Under the pieces are notes generated by a model. That model ran no database searches. It had not been told where the DNA came from and saw only the letters and a program-made list of their open reading frames with translations. Shown piece by piece: positions 8,510 to 18,180 of a stretch of DNA of 64,000 bases (its first letter is position 1; every line of letters starts with the position of its first letter). Origin of the DNA: Agrococcus lahaulensis DSM 17612 (GTDB lineage: Bacteria > Actinomycetota > Actinomycetes > Actinomycetales > Microbacteriaceae); the NCBI RefSeq assembly GCF_000425105.1, contig NZ_KE384303.1, positions 186,001 to 250,000 on the forward strand, given 5' to 3'. Both the position numbers and the translations under genes were made by a program.

Positions 8510-8561
8510 GGCTTCGACACGCTCAGCGCGCTGCGCGCGCGGAGCGGCTCAGCCAGCGGGA
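8510..8561 (+). repeat. TTCGACACGC-type REP-like repeat, copy D
   Basis: Unit beginning GGCTTCGACACGCTCAGCGC and ending CAGCCAGCGGG, related to the array at 5731-5907. It is 8 bp from the nested palindrome. Confidence 0.75.
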
Positions 8562-8644
8562 GGGCGCGGCGAATCGGCAGGATCGCCGCTGCTCGCGGCA
8601 GGCCGGCGGGGCGCGCAGGCGCCGAGCGGCACGCGGCGGTTGCC

Positions 8645-8650
8645 TAGGAT
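8645..8650 (+). promoter_or_regulatory. Putative -10 box TAGGAT of lysA
   Basis: TAGGAT would give a transcript start near 8657 and a leader of about 65 nt before the lysA GTG. No clear -35. It would drive lysA-hom and probably thrC-thrB. Confidence 0.4.
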
Positions 8651-8721
8651 GGAGGGAGAGCGCCACAAGCGCCGACGCCGCCTGCCCGCAGGCACACAGC
8701 ACCCCACCCGGACGGAGTCCC

Positions 8722-10185
8722 GTGCCGCATCCGCTCGCCCCGCACCTCACCGACGCGGGCGATCCCAACGCCCTCGCCGAGGGCGTCTGGCCCGCGTCGG
8801 CCGAGCGCGTCGACGGCGCCCTCCGCGTCGGCGGCGTCGACCTCGCCGCCATCGCCGAGCAGCACGGCACGCCGTTCCTGCTCCTCGACGAGACGGAGGT
8901 GCGCGCCCGGGCCCGACGCATCCGGGAGGCCTTCGAGGCCGCCTTCTCGCCCGAGGCGGGCGGCGCGGGCGTCGACGTCTACTACGCCGGCAAGGCGCTC
9001 CTGACGGGCGACGTCGCCCGCTGGATGCGCGACGAGGGCCTCCGCATCGACGTGTGCACGGGCGGCGAGCTCGCGATCGCGCTCCGCGCGGGCGTCGACG
9101 CCGCGCTCATCGGCTCGCACGGCAACAACAAGTCGCTCGCCGAGATCGAGGCGGGCGTCACGGCCGGCATCGGCACCTTCGTCATCGACTCGGCCATCGA
9201 GGTCGAGCGCATCGCCGCCGCCGCCGAGTGCGCGGGCCGAGTGCAGCGCGTGCGCCTGCGCATCTCGGTGGGCGTGCACGCCTCGACGCACGAGTTCCTC
9301 GCCACGAGCCACGAGGACCAGAAGTTCGGCATCCCGATCGACGAGGCGCCCGCGGTCGTCGCCCGCATCCGCGAGCTGCCGAGCCTCGAGCTCGCGGGCC
9401 TCCACACGCACATCGGCTCGCAGATCTTCGACCACTCGGGCTTCGCCGAGTCGGCGCGCCGCATGCTCGCGCTCCACGCCGAGCTGGGCGCCGATGCGCC
9501 GCTGCCCGAGCTCAACCTCGGCGGCGGCTTCGGCATCGCCTACACGTCGTCCGACAGCCCCGAGCCGATCGAGGCCATCGCGTCGAGGCTCGCGGATGCC
9601 GTGCGCGCGGCCGCGGGCGAGCTCGGCATCCCGGTCCCCAGGATCGCGATCGAGCCCGGCCGCTGGATCGTCGGCCCCGCGGGCGTCACCGTCTACTCGA
9701 TCGGCACCGTGAAGCCCGTGCGGCTCGCGGACGGCGCCCGGACCTACGTCGCCGTCGACGGCGGCATGAGCGACAACCCGCGCCCCGCGCTCTACGACGC
9801 GCAGTACTCCGCGCGGCTCGCGAACCGCGCCTCCGACGCCGAGCCGACGCTCGTGCGCGTCGCCGGCCACCACTGCGAGTCGGGCGACATCGTCGTCGAC
9901 GCCGAGTGGCTGCCCGCCGACGTCGAGCCCGGCGACCTGCTCGCGGTCGCCGCGACCGGCGCCTACTGCCACTCGCTCGCCTCCAACTACAACGCGACGC
10001 CCCGCCCGCCCGTGCTGGCGATCCGCGACGGCGCCGTGCGCGTGCTCGTGCGCCGCGAGTCGATCGACGACGTGCTCTCGCGCGACGCCGGCCTCGACGA
10101 CAGCCAGCTCGACGACACCCCGCCCAGCCCTGCCGCCGGCGCGCAGCGACCGACCGACGACACGACCGGAGCCGCATCCCGATGA
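8722..10185 (+). CDS. lysA: Diaminopimelate decarboxylase
   Basis: A 487-residue fold-type III PLP enzyme making L-lysine from meso-diaminopimelate, the last step of the pathway. The PLP Lys is K91 in VYYAGKALL. The phosphate-binding stretch is NLGGGFGI, EPGRWIVGPAG is a conserved strand, and the partner-subunit catalytic Cys is C385 in HHCESGDI. GTG 8722 with GGACGGAG just upstream is chosen; upstream codons are repeat-derived. Length is at the long end of the actinobacterial range. The stop overlaps the hom start (ATGA). Pairing of lysA with hom joins lysine and threonine branches of the aspartate family. Confidence 0.95.
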   Translation: MPHPLAPHLTDAGDPNALAEGVWPASAERVDGALRVGGVDLAAIAEQHGTPFLLLDETEVRARARRIREAFEAAFSPEAGGAGVDVYYAGKALLTGDVARWMRDEGLRIDVCTGGELAIALRAGVDAALIGSHGNNKSLAEIEAGVTAGIGTFVIDSAIEVERIAAAAECAGRVQRVRLRISVGVHASTHEFLATSHEDQKFGIPIDEAPAVVARIRELPSLELAGLHTHIGSQIFDHSGFAESARRMLALHAELGADAPLPELNLGGGFGIAYTSSDSPEPIEAIASRLADAVRAAAGELGIPVPRIAIEPGRWIVGPAGVTVYSIGTVKPVRLADGARTYVAVDGGMSDNPRPALYDAQYSARLANRASDAEPTLVRVAGHHCESGDIVVDAEWLPADVEPGDLLAVAATGAYCHSLASNYNATPRPPVLAIRDGAVRVLVRRESIDDVLSRDAGLDDSQLDDTPPSPAAGAQRPTDDTTGAASR

Positions 10186-11489
10186 ACCCCTACCGCACGG
10201 ATCACTACCGATCGCTCCGCATCGCGCTGCTCGGCGCCGGGAGCGTCGGCTCCCAGGTCGCGCGCCTGCTGCTCGAGCACCGCGACGAGCTCGCCGCGCG
10301 CGTCGGCGCGCCGCTCGAGCTCGTGGGCATCGGCGTGCGCGACGTCGCCGCGAAGCGCGACGTCGACCTGCCCCGCGAGCTGCTGACCGACGACCTCGGC
10401 ACCCTCGTCGCGAGCGCCGACATCGTCGTCGAGCTGCTCGGCGGCATCGAGCCCGCCCGCTCGCTGCTGCTCGACGCGCTCGCCGCGGGCGCCGACGTCG
10501 TCACCGCCAACAAGGCGCTCATCGCCGCGCACGGGCCCGAGCTCTTCCAGGCGGCCGAGACGGTCGGCGCGCAGGTCAACTACGAGGCCGCGGTCGGCGG
10601 CGCGATCCCCATCATCCGTCCGCTCGAGCAGTCGCTCGCGGGCGACCGCGTCATGCGCGTCATGGGCATCGTCAACGGCACGACGAACTTCATCCTCGAC
10701 CGCATGCACACCGAGGGCTCGACGCTCGAGGAGGCGCTCGCCGTCGCGACCGAGCTCGGCTACGCCGAGGCCGACCCGACCGCCGACATCGAGGGCTTCG
10801 ACGCGGCGAGCAAGGCGACGATCCTCGCCTCGCTCGCGTTCCACACCGTCGTGCCCGTCGAGGTCGTGCACCGGCAGGGCATCACGGGCGTGACGGATGC
10901 GATGGTCGAGCAGGCGGAGCGGAACGACCGGGTGCTCAAGCTCGTCGCGATCTGCGAGCGCCTGGAGGGCGAGGGCGGCGAGGCCGTCTCGGCCCGCGTG
11001 CATCCCGTCTCGCTGCCGGCGACGCATCCGCTCGCCGCCGTGCGGGAGGCGAAGAACGCCATCTTCGTCACCGCCGAGTCGGCGGGCGACCTCATGTTCT
11101 ACGGCGCGGGCGCGGGCGGCCCCGAGACGGCCTCGGCCGTGCTCGGCGACCTCGTCTCGATCGCGCGCCGGCACGTGCTCGGCGGCCCGGGCGCGGCCGC
11201 GTCGACGCACGCCGACCTGCCGATCGCGCCGTTCGGCGACGTGCTCGCCCGGCACGAGCTCGCGCTCACCGTCGCCGACCGCCCCGGCGTGCTGGCCGGC
11301 GTTGCCGGGCTCTTCGCCGAGCACGGCGTCTCGGTCGAGTCGGTGCGGCAGGACCCGGCCGACGGCGAGGCATCGCTCGTGCTCGGCACCCACACCGCGA
11401 GCGAGGCCCGCATCGCGGCCGTGCTCGGCGCGCTCGACGCGCACCCCGACGTGGAGCGGATCGACAGCGTGATCCGGCTCATCGACTAG
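10182..11489 (+). CDS. hom: Homoserine dehydrogenase
   Basis: A 435-residue NAD(P)H-dependent enzyme reducing aspartate semialdehyde to homoserine. The Rossmann motif is LLGAGSVGSQV (about 13-23). The substrate domain has TANKALIA and the ADPTADIEG signature near 200, and the C-terminal ACT domain (about 360-435) starts at ALTVADRPGVLAG. In this family the ACT domain usually senses threonine. ATG is coupled to lysA by a 4-bp overlap. thrC follows after 10 bp with an AGGAGG-type site. Confidence 0.96.
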   Translation: MNPYRTDHYRSLRIALLGAGSVGSQVARLLLEHRDELAARVGAPLELVGIGVRDVAAKRDVDLPRELLTDDLGTLVASADIVVELLGGIEPARSLLLDALAAGADVVTANKALIAAHGPELFQAAETVGAQVNYEAAVGGAIPIIRPLEQSLAGDRVMRVMGIVNGTTNFILDRMHTEGSTLEEALAVATELGYAEADPTADIEGFDAASKATILASLAFHTVVPVEVVHRQGITGVTDAMVEQAERNDRVLKLVAICERLEGEGGEAVSARVHPVSLPATHPLAAVREAKNAIFVTAESAGDLMFYGAGAGGPETASAVLGDLVSIARRHVLGGPGAAASTHADLPIAPFGDVLARHELALTVADRPGVLAGVAGLFAEHGVSVESVRQDPADGEASLVLGTHTASEARIAAVLGALDAHPDVERIDSVIRLID

Positions 11490-11499
11490 GAGGCAACAG

Positions 11500-12591
11500 A
11501 TGGCGAAGCAGCTGCAGGGCACCCGCAACCAGTGGCGCGGCGTGCTGCGCGAGTGGGCCGACGTGCTCGAGGTGACCGATGCGTCGACGGTCGTCACGCT
11601 CGGCGAGGGCGGCACCCCGCTCATCGAGTCGCGCGCGCTCTCGGCGATGACCGACGCGCGCGTCTTCGTGAAGTTCGAGGGGCTCAACCCCACCGGCTCG
11701 TTCAAGGACCGCGGCATGACGGTCGCGATCTCGCGCGCGATCGAGCGCGGCGCGAAGGCGATCGCGTGCGCCTCGACCGGCAACACCTCCGCCTCGGCCG
11801 CCGCGTACGCCGCCGCCGCGGGCATCCAGGCGATCGTGCTCGTGCCCGAGGGGCGCATCTCGATGGGCAAGCTCGCCCAGTCGGTCGTGCACGGCGCGCG
11901 CATCGTGCAGGTGCGGGGCAACTTCGACGACTGCCTCGAGATCTCGAAGGAGCTCGCGGAGCGCTACCCCGTGCACCTCGTGAACTCGGTGAACGACGAC
12001 CGCATCGAGGGGCAGAAGACCGCCGCGCTCGAGATCGTCGACGTGCTCGGCGACGCGCCCGACATCCACTGCATCCCGGTCGGCAACGCCGGCAACATCT
12101 CGAGCTACTGGCGCGGCTACTCGCTCGCCGAGACCGAGGGCTGGGCGACGAAGCGGCCGCAGATGCTCGGCTTCCAGGCCGCCGGCGCCGCCCCGATCGT
12201 GCGCGGCGAGGTCGTGCGCGAGCCCGACACGGTCGCGACCGCGATCCGCATCGGCAACCCCGCGTCGTGGCAGCAGGCGCTCGAGGCGCGCGACGCCTCG
12301 GGCGGCCACATCGGCGCGATCGACGACGCCGCGATCCTCCGCGCGCAGCGGCTGCTCGCCTCCTCGACCGGCGTCTTCGTCGAGCCGGCCTCGGCGATCT
12401 CGGTCGCCGGCCTGCTCGAGCGCCACGCGGCCGGGCAGATCCCGGCCGGATCGACGGTCGCGCTCACCGTCACGGGCCACGGCCTCAAGGACGCGCAGTG
12501 GGGCCTCAAGCTCGACGACGGCTCCGACGCCGCGCCCGAGTCGGCCGACGCCGACACCGCGCAGGTCGCGGCGCTCCTGGGGCTGTCGTGA
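11500..12591 (+). CDS. thrC: Threonine synthase
   Basis: A 363-residue fold-type II PLP enzyme converting O-phosphohomoserine to threonine. The PLP Lys is K69 in NPTGSFKDRGM, the phosphate-binding segment is ASTGNTSASAAAYA (about 91-104), and GNAGNISSYWRGY is conserved in this class. RBS AGGAGGCAAC precedes ATG. The stop overlaps the thrB GTG. It is the short actinobacterial type without the N-terminal extension seen in E. coli ThrC. Confidence 0.96.
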   Translation: MAKQLQGTRNQWRGVLREWADVLEVTDASTVVTLGEGGTPLIESRALSAMTDARVFVKFEGLNPTGSFKDRGMTVAISRAIERGAKAIACASTGNTSASAAAYAAAAGIQAIVLVPEGRISMGKLAQSVVHGARIVQVRGNFDDCLEISKELAERYPVHLVNSVNDDRIEGQKTAALEIVDVLGDAPDIHCIPVGNAGNISSYWRGYSLAETEGWATKRPQMLGFQAAGAAPIVRGEVVREPDTVATAIRIGNPASWQQALEARDASGGHIGAIDDAAILRAQRLLASSTGVFVEPASAISVAGLLERHAAGQIPAGSTVALTVTGHGLKDAQWGLKLDDGSDAAPESADADTAQVAALLGLS

Positions 12592-13619
12592 GCGACGCCG
12601 TCTCCGGCATGGCGGATGCGTCGGGCCCGGTCGTCCCCGTCGCCACGGTGCCGGTGGGCCGGGCCGTGCGCGTGCGCGTGCCCGCCACGAGCGCGAACCT
12701 GGGCCCCGGCTTCGACACGCTCGGCCTCGCCCTCAACGTGCACGACGAGCTCGAGGTGACGGCGACGGCGTCGGGCGTGACGGTCGAGGTCTCGGGCGTC
12801 GGCGAGGGCTCGGGGGAGGGCGCCGTGCCGACCGACGAGTCGAACCTCGTCGCGCGCGCCGCGCTGCACGTCTTCGATCGCGTGGGCGTGCCGGCGCCTG
12901 GCCTCGCGCTCACGGCGACCAACAGCATCCCCCACGGCCGCGGCCTCGGGTCGTCGGGTGCCGCGATCGTCTCGGGCGTGCTCGCCGCGAAGGGGCTCCT
13001 CGAGGGCGTCGTCGACGTCTCGGACGAGGACGTGCTGCGCTTCGCGACCGAGCTCGAGGGCCACCCCGACAACGTCGCACCGGCCATCTTCGGCGGCCTC
13101 ACGATCGCGTGGGTCGACGAGACCGGCCCGCGCCACAAGCAGCTCGCCGTACACCGCGGCGTCTCGCTGCTCGTCGCCGTGCCCGGGGCGACGATGTCGA
13201 CGAAGCTCGCGCGCAGCCTCCAGCCGGAGGCGGTGCCGCACGCCGACGCCGTCTTCAACCTCTCGCGCTCGGCGCTGCTCGTCGCGGCGCTCACGCAGAG
13301 CCCCGAGCTGCTCTTCGACGCGACCGAGGACCGGCTGCACCAGACCTACCGCGCGAGCGCGATGCCCGACACGACCGCCCTCATCGGCGAGCTGCGGGCC
13401 GCCGGCCACGCGGCCGTCGTGTCGGGCGCGGGACCCTCGGTGCTCGTGCTCGCCTCCGACCCCGCGGCCCGGCTCGAGGCCGCGCGGATCGTCGAGGAGC
13501 GATCGACCGCGCCCGGCGCCGGCTGGCACGCGCGCCTGCTGGCCGTCGACATCCGCGGTGGTACAGTGGAGCCCATCCCCAGCAGCGCCGCGGCCCAGCC
13601 GCGCCGGGGGACTTCCTGA
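12588..13619 (+). CDS. thrB: Homoserine kinase
   Basis: A 343-residue GHMP-superfamily kinase phosphorylating homoserine for ThrC. Motif 1 is VPATSANLGPGFDTLG, the ATP-binding motif 2 is IPHGRGLGSSGAA (about 112-124), and motif 3 is VVSGAGPSVLVLA near 275. GTG 12588 overlaps the thrC stop; an ATG at 12609 is a possible alternative that would trim an uncharacteristic N-terminus. The order hom-thrC-thrB is the common actinobacterial threonine operon. Confidence 0.94.
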   Translation: MSDAVSGMADASGPVVPVATVPVGRAVRVRVPATSANLGPGFDTLGLALNVHDELEVTATASGVTVEVSGVGEGSGEGAVPTDESNLVARAALHVFDRVGVPAPGLALTATNSIPHGRGLGSSGAAIVSGVLAAKGLLEGVVDVSDEDVLRFATELEGHPDNVAPAIFGGLTIAWVDETGPRHKQLAVHRGVSLLVAVPGATMSTKLARSLQPEAVPHADAVFNLSRSALLVAALTQSPELLFDATEDRLHQTYRASAMPDTTALIGELRAAGHAAVVSGAGPSVLVLASDPAARLEAARIVEERSTAPGAGWHARLLAVDIRGGTVEPIPSSAAAQPRRGTS

Positions 13620-13736
13620 CTCCACTCTCCGCAATCTGAAGCGCCCGTCGACCGAACCGGCCGTGAGCGCAGCGCGAGACATGGTCCCACGCCCGCGAGC
13701 ATCGCGCGCGGGCCGACATCGAAGGAGCACTCGCAC
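13620..13736 (+). promoter_or_regulatory. rho leader region with hairpin and RBS
   Basis: This 117-bp gap holds a hairpin GCCCGCG/CGCGGGC (13691-13713, 9-nt loop), then GAAGGAG (13721-13727) 9 bp before the rho ATG. A TACAGT hexamer inside the end of thrB (near 13562) could be a -10 but lacks a spaced -35. Bacterial rho genes are often autoregulated through the leader; whether this one is cannot be told. Confidence 0.4.
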
Positions 13737-15788
13737 ATGACGAGCGAGATCACCGACAGCATCCCCGCGGCCGAGGCCGCTCCCGAGGCTCCCGCATCGC
13801 AGCAGCCCGAGGCCGCAGAGGCGCCCGCCGCGCCGAAGCGCCGCTCGCGTCGCGCGTCGACGGCGACCGTGACCGCCGAGCCCGCGACGACCGACGCCGC
13901 GCCCGCCGAGGCGGCGCCCGCCGCCGACGCGCAGCCCGCCGAGGCCGCGCCGGCCGCCGAGCAGACCGGCGAGGCAGAGGCGCCTGCCGCGACGAAGCGC
14001 CGCGCCCCCGCTCGCCGCAAGAAGGCCGCTCCCGCCGCCGAGGAGGCGACGGCCGAGGCCGCGCCCGCCGATGCGTCGGCCGCGGAGGCGAAGCCCGCCG
14101 AGCAGCAGGCCGAGGCCACCGCCGCCGGGCAGGGCTCGGAGCAGACCACCGAGCAGCCGACCGAGCAGGCCGCCGACGAGCAGGCAGAGGCCCCGGCGCG
14201 CGGCCGCCGCGCGCCGCGCGCGAGCCGCTCGCGCAAGGCCGCCGCCGAGACGGCCGCCGAGCAGGGCGAGGCGCCCGCCGGCGCCGCCGAGCCGGCCGCC
14301 CCCGCCGCCGAGCCCGAGAACGGCGCGGCCGACGACGCATCCGCCGCCCCGTCCGAGGGCGACGACCAGCAGGGCCCGGGCCGCCAGGAGGGCGAGCAGC
14401 GCGAGGGCACGTCCCGCCGCCGCCGCTCGCGCGGCAAGGGCTCGCAGCAGCAGGACGAGCAGGACTCGGACGACGATGACGAGTCGTCGCGTCGCGGGCG
14501 CGGCCGTGGCCAGAACGGCCAGAACGGCCGCGGCCAGCAGCCGCAGCAGCAGGAGGAGGGCTCACGCCGTGGCCGTGGCCGCGGCCGCGACCGCCAGCGC
14601 ACGCAGGGCCAGGACGCCGAGCCGGAGATCCGCGAGGACGACGTGCTCCTGCCCGTCGCCGGCATCCTCGACGTGCTCGACAACTACGCGTTCGTGCGCA
14701 CCTCGGGCTACCTCCCCGGCCAGAACGACGTCTACGTCTCGCTCGCGCAGGTGAAGAAGCACGGCCTGCGCAAGGGCGACGCGATCGTCGGCGCCATCAA
14801 GCAGCCGCGCGAGGGCGAGCAGCACTCGAGCCGCCAGAAGTTCAACGCGCTCGTGCGCGTCGACTCGATCAACGGCATGTCGAGCGAGGACGCGCTGAAC
14901 CGCGTCGAGTTCTCGAAGCTCACGCCGCTCTACCCGCAGGAGCGCCTGCGGCTTGAGACGACGCAGAACAAGCTCTCGACGCGCGTCATCGACCTCGTCT
15001 CGCCGATCGGCAAGGGCCAGCGCGGCCTCATCGTCTCGCCGCCCAAGGCCGGCAAGACCCTCGTGATGCAGGCCATCGCGAACGCGATCGCCGAGAACAA
15101 CCCCGAGGTGCACCTCATGATCGTGCTCGTCGACGAGCGCCCCGAGGAGGTCACCGACTTCCAGCGCACCGTCAAGGGCGAGGTCATCGCGTCGACCTTC
15201 GACCGGCCCGCCGAGGACCACACGATCGTCGCGGAGCTCGCGATCGAGCGCGCGAAGCGGCTCGTCGAGCTCGGCCACGACGTCGTCGTGCTGCTCGACG
15301 GCATCACGCGCCTCGGCCGCGCCTACAACCTCTCCGCCCCGCCGTCGGGACGCATCCTCTCGGGCGGCGTCGACTCGAGCGCGCTCTACCCGCCGAAGAA
15401 GTTCTTCGGCGCCGCGCGCAACATCGAGCACGGCGGCTCGCTCACGATCCTCGCGACCGCGCTCGTCGAGACGGGCTCGAAGATGGACGAGGTGATCTTC
15501 GAGGAGTTCAAGGGCACCGGCAACATGGAGCTGCGCCTCTCGCGCAACATGGCCGACAAGCGCATCTTCCCCGCCGTCGACGTCAACGCCTCCGGCACGC
15601 GCCGCGAGGAGATGCTCATGGGCGTCGAGGAGACGAAGGTCATGTGGAAGCTGCGCCGCGCGCTCGCGGGCCTCGAGACGCAGCAGGCGCTCGAGCTCGT
15701 GCTCAAGCAGCTCAAGGAGACGCAGTCGAACGTCGAGTTCCTCATGAAGGTCTCGAAGTCGGTGCCCGGCCAGCACGACAAGGACTGA
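13737..15788 (+). CDS. rho: Transcription termination factor Rho
   Basis: A 683-residue hexameric RNA helicase. Residues 1-295 are low complexity: Ala/Glu/Pro-rich, then Arg/Gln/Gly-rich ([21 protein letters not shown]). The RNA-binding OB domain starts at [19 protein letters not shown] (about 300). The ATPase domain has Walker A PPKAGKT (about 437-443), the Q-loop [15 protein letters not shown] and R-loop regions. I do not see the helical Rho_N domain that precedes the low-complexity insert in other actinobacterial Rho proteins. An in-frame stop (thrB TGA, 13617) excludes a longer N-terminus. prfA follows directly. Confidence 0.96.
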   Translation: MTSEITDSIPAAEAAPEAPASQQPEAAEAPAAPKRRSRRASTATVTAEPATTDAAPAEAAPAADAQPAEAAPAAEQTGEAEAPAATKRRAPARRKKAAPAAEEATAEAAPADASAAEAKPAEQQAEATAAGQGSEQTTEQPTEQAADEQAEAPARGRRAPRASRSRKAAAETAAEQGEAPAGAAEPAAPAAEPENGAADDASAAPSEGDDQQGPGRQEGEQREGTSRRRRSRGKGSQQQDEQDSDDDDESSRRGRGRGQNGQNGRGQQPQQQEEGSRRGRGRGRDRQRTQGQDAEPEIREDDVLLPVAGILDVLDNYAFVRTSGYLPGQNDVYVSLAQVKKHGLRKGDAIVGAIKQPREGEQHSSRQKFNALVRVDSINGMSSEDALNRVEFSKLTPLYPQERLRLETTQNKLSTRVIDLVSPIGKGQRGLIVSPPKAGKTLVMQAIANAIAENNPEVHLMIVLVDERPEEVTDFQRTVKGEVIASTFDRPAEDHTIVAELAIERAKRLVELGHDVVVLLDGITRLGRAYNLSAPPSGRILSGGVDSSALYPPKKFFGAARNIEHGGSLTILATALVETGSKMDEVIFEEFKGTGNMELRLSRNMADKRIFPAVDVNASGTRREEMLMGVEETKVMWKLRRALAGLETQQALELVLKQLKETQSNVEFLMKVSKSVPGQHDKD

Positions 15789-15789
15789 G

Positions 15790-16869
15790 GTGTTCGAGTC
15801 GGTCTCGGGCCTCCTCGCCGAGCACGCCGACCTCGAGTCGCAGCTCGCCGACCCGGCGCTGCACGCCGACGCCGGGCGTGCGCGCCGGGTGAACCGGCGC
15901 TACGCCGAGCTCAGCCAGATCAAGGCCGCGCACGAGCGGTGGCGCGGAGCGGTCGACGACCTCGAGGCGGCGCGCGAGCTCGCCCGCGAGGACGAGGCGT
16001 TCGCCGAGGAGGTGCCGGCGCTCGAGGAGGCCGCGCACGAGGCGGAGGAGCGCCTGCGGCGCCTGCTCATCCCGCGCGACCCCGATGACGGCCGCGACGT
16101 GATCATGGAGGTCAAGGGCGGCGAGGGCGGCGAGGAGTCGGCGCTGTTCGCGGCCGACCTCGTGCGCATGTACTCGCACTACGCGACGAGCCGCGGCTGG
16201 AAGGTCGAGATGCTCGAGTCGACGCCCTCCGACATGGGCGGCTTCAAGGACGTGCAGATCGCCATCAAGGGCTCCTCGAACGACCCCGCCGAGGGCGTCT
16301 GGGCGTCGCTCAAGTACGAGGGCGGCGTGCACCGCGTGCAGCGCGTGCCCGCGACCGAGACGCAGGGACGCATCCACACCTCCACGACCGGCGTGCTCGT
16401 CTTCCCCGAGGTCGACGAGCCCGAGGAGGTGCAGATCGACCAGAACGACCTGAAGATCGACGTCTTCCGCTCGTCGGGCCCCGGCGGCCAGTCGGTGAAC
16501 ACGACCGACTCGGCCGTGCGGATCACGCACGTGCCGACCGGCATCGTCGTGTCGATGCAGAACGAGAAGAGCCAGCTGCAGAACCGCGAGGCGGCGATGC
16601 GCGTGCTGCGCGCGCGCCTGCTCGCGAAGCAGCAGGAGGAGCTCGACGCGGCCGCCTCGGACGCGCGCCGCTCGCAGATCCGCGGCATGGACCGCTCGGA
16701 GCGCATCCGCACCTACAACTTCCCCGAGAACCGCATCGCCGATCACCGCACCGGCTTCAAGGCCTACAACCTCGACTCGGTCATGGACGGCGCGCTGCAG
16801 CCGGTCATCGACTCGTGCATCGCGGCCGACGAGGAGGCGCGGCTCGCGGCCCTCGGCGGCGACGACTGA
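15790..16869 (+). CDS. prfA: Peptide chain release factor 1
   Basis: A 359-residue class I release factor reading UAA and UAG. The RF1 stop-codon tripeptide is P187-A-T189 in [12 protein letters not shown], and the catalytic G232-G-Q234 lies in [17 protein letters not shown]. The N-terminal coiled-coil domain is about 1-100. GTG start lies 1 bp after the rho stop. In most bacteria prmC, whose product methylates the GGQ glutamine, follows directly; here it is 9.6 kb away. Confidence 0.97.
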   Translation: MFESVSGLLAEHADLESQLADPALHADAGRARRVNRRYAELSQIKAAHERWRGAVDDLEAARELAREDEAFAEEVPALEEAAHEAEERLRRLLIPRDPDDGRDVIMEVKGGEGGEESALFAADLVRMYSHYATSRGWKVEMLESTPSDMGGFKDVQIAIKGSSNDPAEGVWASLKYEGGVHRVQRVPATETQGRIHTSTTGVLVFPEVDEPEEVQIDQNDLKIDVFRSSGPGGQSVNTTDSAVRITHVPTGIVVSMQNEKSQLQNREAAMRVLRARLLAKQQEELDAAASDARRSQIRGMDRSERIRTYNFPENRIADHRTGFKAYNLDSVMDGALQPVIDSCIAADEEARLAALGGDD

Positions 16870-16932
16870 CGCTCCCGCGCGAGCGAAACCGGGGGCTTGT
16901 CGCCGCGCCGATCCAGGCGCACGCTGGGGCGC

Positions 16933-16954
16933 GCGGCGGCACCCCCGCCGCCGC
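16933..16954 (+). terminator. GC hairpin after prfA
   Basis: Perfect 8-bp stem GCGGCGGC/GCCGCCGC with loop ACCCCC, 64 bp after the prfA stop and without a T-tract. It could terminate rho-prfA transcription or protect the 3' end. Confidence 0.45.
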
Positions 16955-16980
16955 ACCACCGGATTGGTGAGGAGCGTCCC

Positions 16981-18138
16981 ATGTCTCGCAAGCTTCGGTC
17001 GACAGTGGTCGCGGCGGTCGCCGCCGCAGCCCTCGGTCTCAGCCTCATCGCCGCGAGCGGTCCACCCGCGCTCGCCGGCGACGACCGTCGCGGCGGTGGC
17101 CACGGCGGTGGTCATCACGGCGGCGTCGTGACGGTCGCGACCGGGCTCGACAACCCGCGGCAGCTCTCGGTCGGCCCGGGCAACCGCCTCTACGTCGCCG
17201 AGGCGGGCGTCGCCGACGCGTGCGAGCCGATCGCCGGCGCGGATGACTTCCAGGTCTGCGGCCTCACGGGCGCCGTGACCGAGGTGCGCCGGCACGGGCA
17301 GCGGCGCGTCGTCACCGACCTGCCCGCCATGGCGCTCGGCACGGACGTCATCGGCGCATCCGACGTCGCCGTCCGCGGCAACCGCATCGACGTGCTCATC
17401 GGCGGCCTCTCCGGGGGTACGGCCTTCCGCGACGCGCTGCCGGACGAGTACGCGATCCTCGGCACGCTGCGCTCCGAGCGGCTGCGCTGGGGCGGGCTCG
17501 AGGGTGACGACCTCGACCTCGTGGCCGACCTCGCCGCGTTCGAGATCGCGAACAACCCCGACGGCAACGAGCCGTTCGACAGCAACGCGGTCGGGTTCGC
17601 AGCGCTCGGCCACGGCCGCTGGGTCGTCGCCGACGCGGGTGGCAACTCGCTCGTGCGGGTCGGTCGCGGCGGCGAGCGACTCGTCGCGGCCTTCCCGAAC
17701 GGCGCGCCGGTGCCCAACCCCTTCGGGCCGGGCGAGATCCCGCCGCAAGCGGTGCCGACCGACGTCGCGGTCGGGCCGGATGGCGCGTACTACGTGTCGC
17801 AGCTCACGGGCTTCCCGTTCCCGAACGGCGGCTCGACCATCTGGCGGGTCACGCGCGACGGCGAGGTCTCTGCCTACGCGACCGGCCTCACGCTCGTGAC
17901 GAGCCTCGCGTGGAAGGGCCGCACCCTCTACGCGGTGCAGCACGACGACGACAACCTGCTCGACGGCTCGTACGTCGGCTCGCTGCGCCGGGTGACGCCC
18001 GGCGGGTCGACGCACGAGGCGGTCATCGACGGGCTCTCGTCGCCGTACGGCGTAGCGATCCAGGGGCGCTCGGCGTACGTCACGGTCGACTCGACGTCGG
18101 CGGACATCGGCTCGGTCATCCGGGTCAGCCTGCGCTGA
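16981..18138 (+). CDS. Secreted ScyD/ScyE-family beta-propeller protein
   Basis: A 385-residue exported protein. A signal peptide (about 1-32) ends at LAG, followed by a Gly/His-rich stretch (GGGHGGGHHGG) that might bind metal. The rest is a propeller-like repeat fold with NPRQLSVGPGNRLYVAEAG, VPTDVAVGPDGAYYVSQLTG and SSPYGVAIQGRSAYVTVDS, typical of the ScyD/ScyE family. The name comes from cyanobacterial scytonemin clusters, but actinobacterial members have no proven role. ATG 16981 is chosen for GAGGAGCG upstream and the signal peptide. It is the first gene of the block inserted between prfA and prmC. Confidence 0.85.
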   Translation: MSRKLRSTVVAAVAAAALGLSLIAASGPPALAGDDRRGGGHGGGHHGGVVTVATGLDNPRQLSVGPGNRLYVAEAGVADACEPIAGADDFQVCGLTGAVTEVRRHGQRRVVTDLPAMALGTDVIGASDVAVRGNRIDVLIGGLSGGTAFRDALPDEYAILGTLRSERLRWGGLEGDDLDLVADLAAFEIANNPDGNEPFDSNAVGFAALGHGRWVVADAGGNSLVRVGRGGERLVAAFPNGAPVPNPFGPGEIPPQAVPTDVAVGPDGAYYVSQLTGFPFPNGGSTIWRVTRDGEVSAYATGLTLVTSLAWKGRTLYAVQHDDDNLLDGSYVGSLRRVTPGGSTHEAVIDGLSSPYGVAIQGRSAYVTVDSTSADIGSVIRVSLR

Positions 18139-18140
18139 CG

Positions 18141-18156
18141 CCCCGCGCCGGCGGGG
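18141..18156 (+). terminator. Hairpin after the ScyD/ScyE-family gene
   Basis: CCCCGC-GCCG-GCGGGG, 2 bp after the stop codon, with no T-run. The next gene has its own -10 at 18168, consistent with separate transcription. Confidence 0.5.
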
Positions 18157-18167
18157 AGGGCGGCTGC

Positions 18168-18173
18168 TAGCGT
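18168..18173 (+). promoter_or_regulatory. -10 box TAGCGT, leaderless type
   Basis: TAGCGT ends 7 nt before the ATG at 18181; no RBS lies between. Confidence 0.6.
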
Positions 18174-18180
18174 CGGGCGC

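Larger units (their letters stand above)
8384..8721. other. 338-bp intergenic region with palindromes and a repeat
   Basis: No coding sequence is supported here. It holds a 78-bp nested palindrome (8425-8502), a REP-like repeat (8510-8561) and the promoter and leader of lysA. A possible leader hairpin GCCTG-CCCG-CAGGC lies at 8680-8693. I see no lysine riboswitch consensus. Confidence 0.7.

Noticed and set aside
8384-8721. Lysine riboswitch upstream of lysA
   Set aside because: The gap consists of repeats plus a leader of about 65 nt, too short for the lysine aptamer and without its conserved core.
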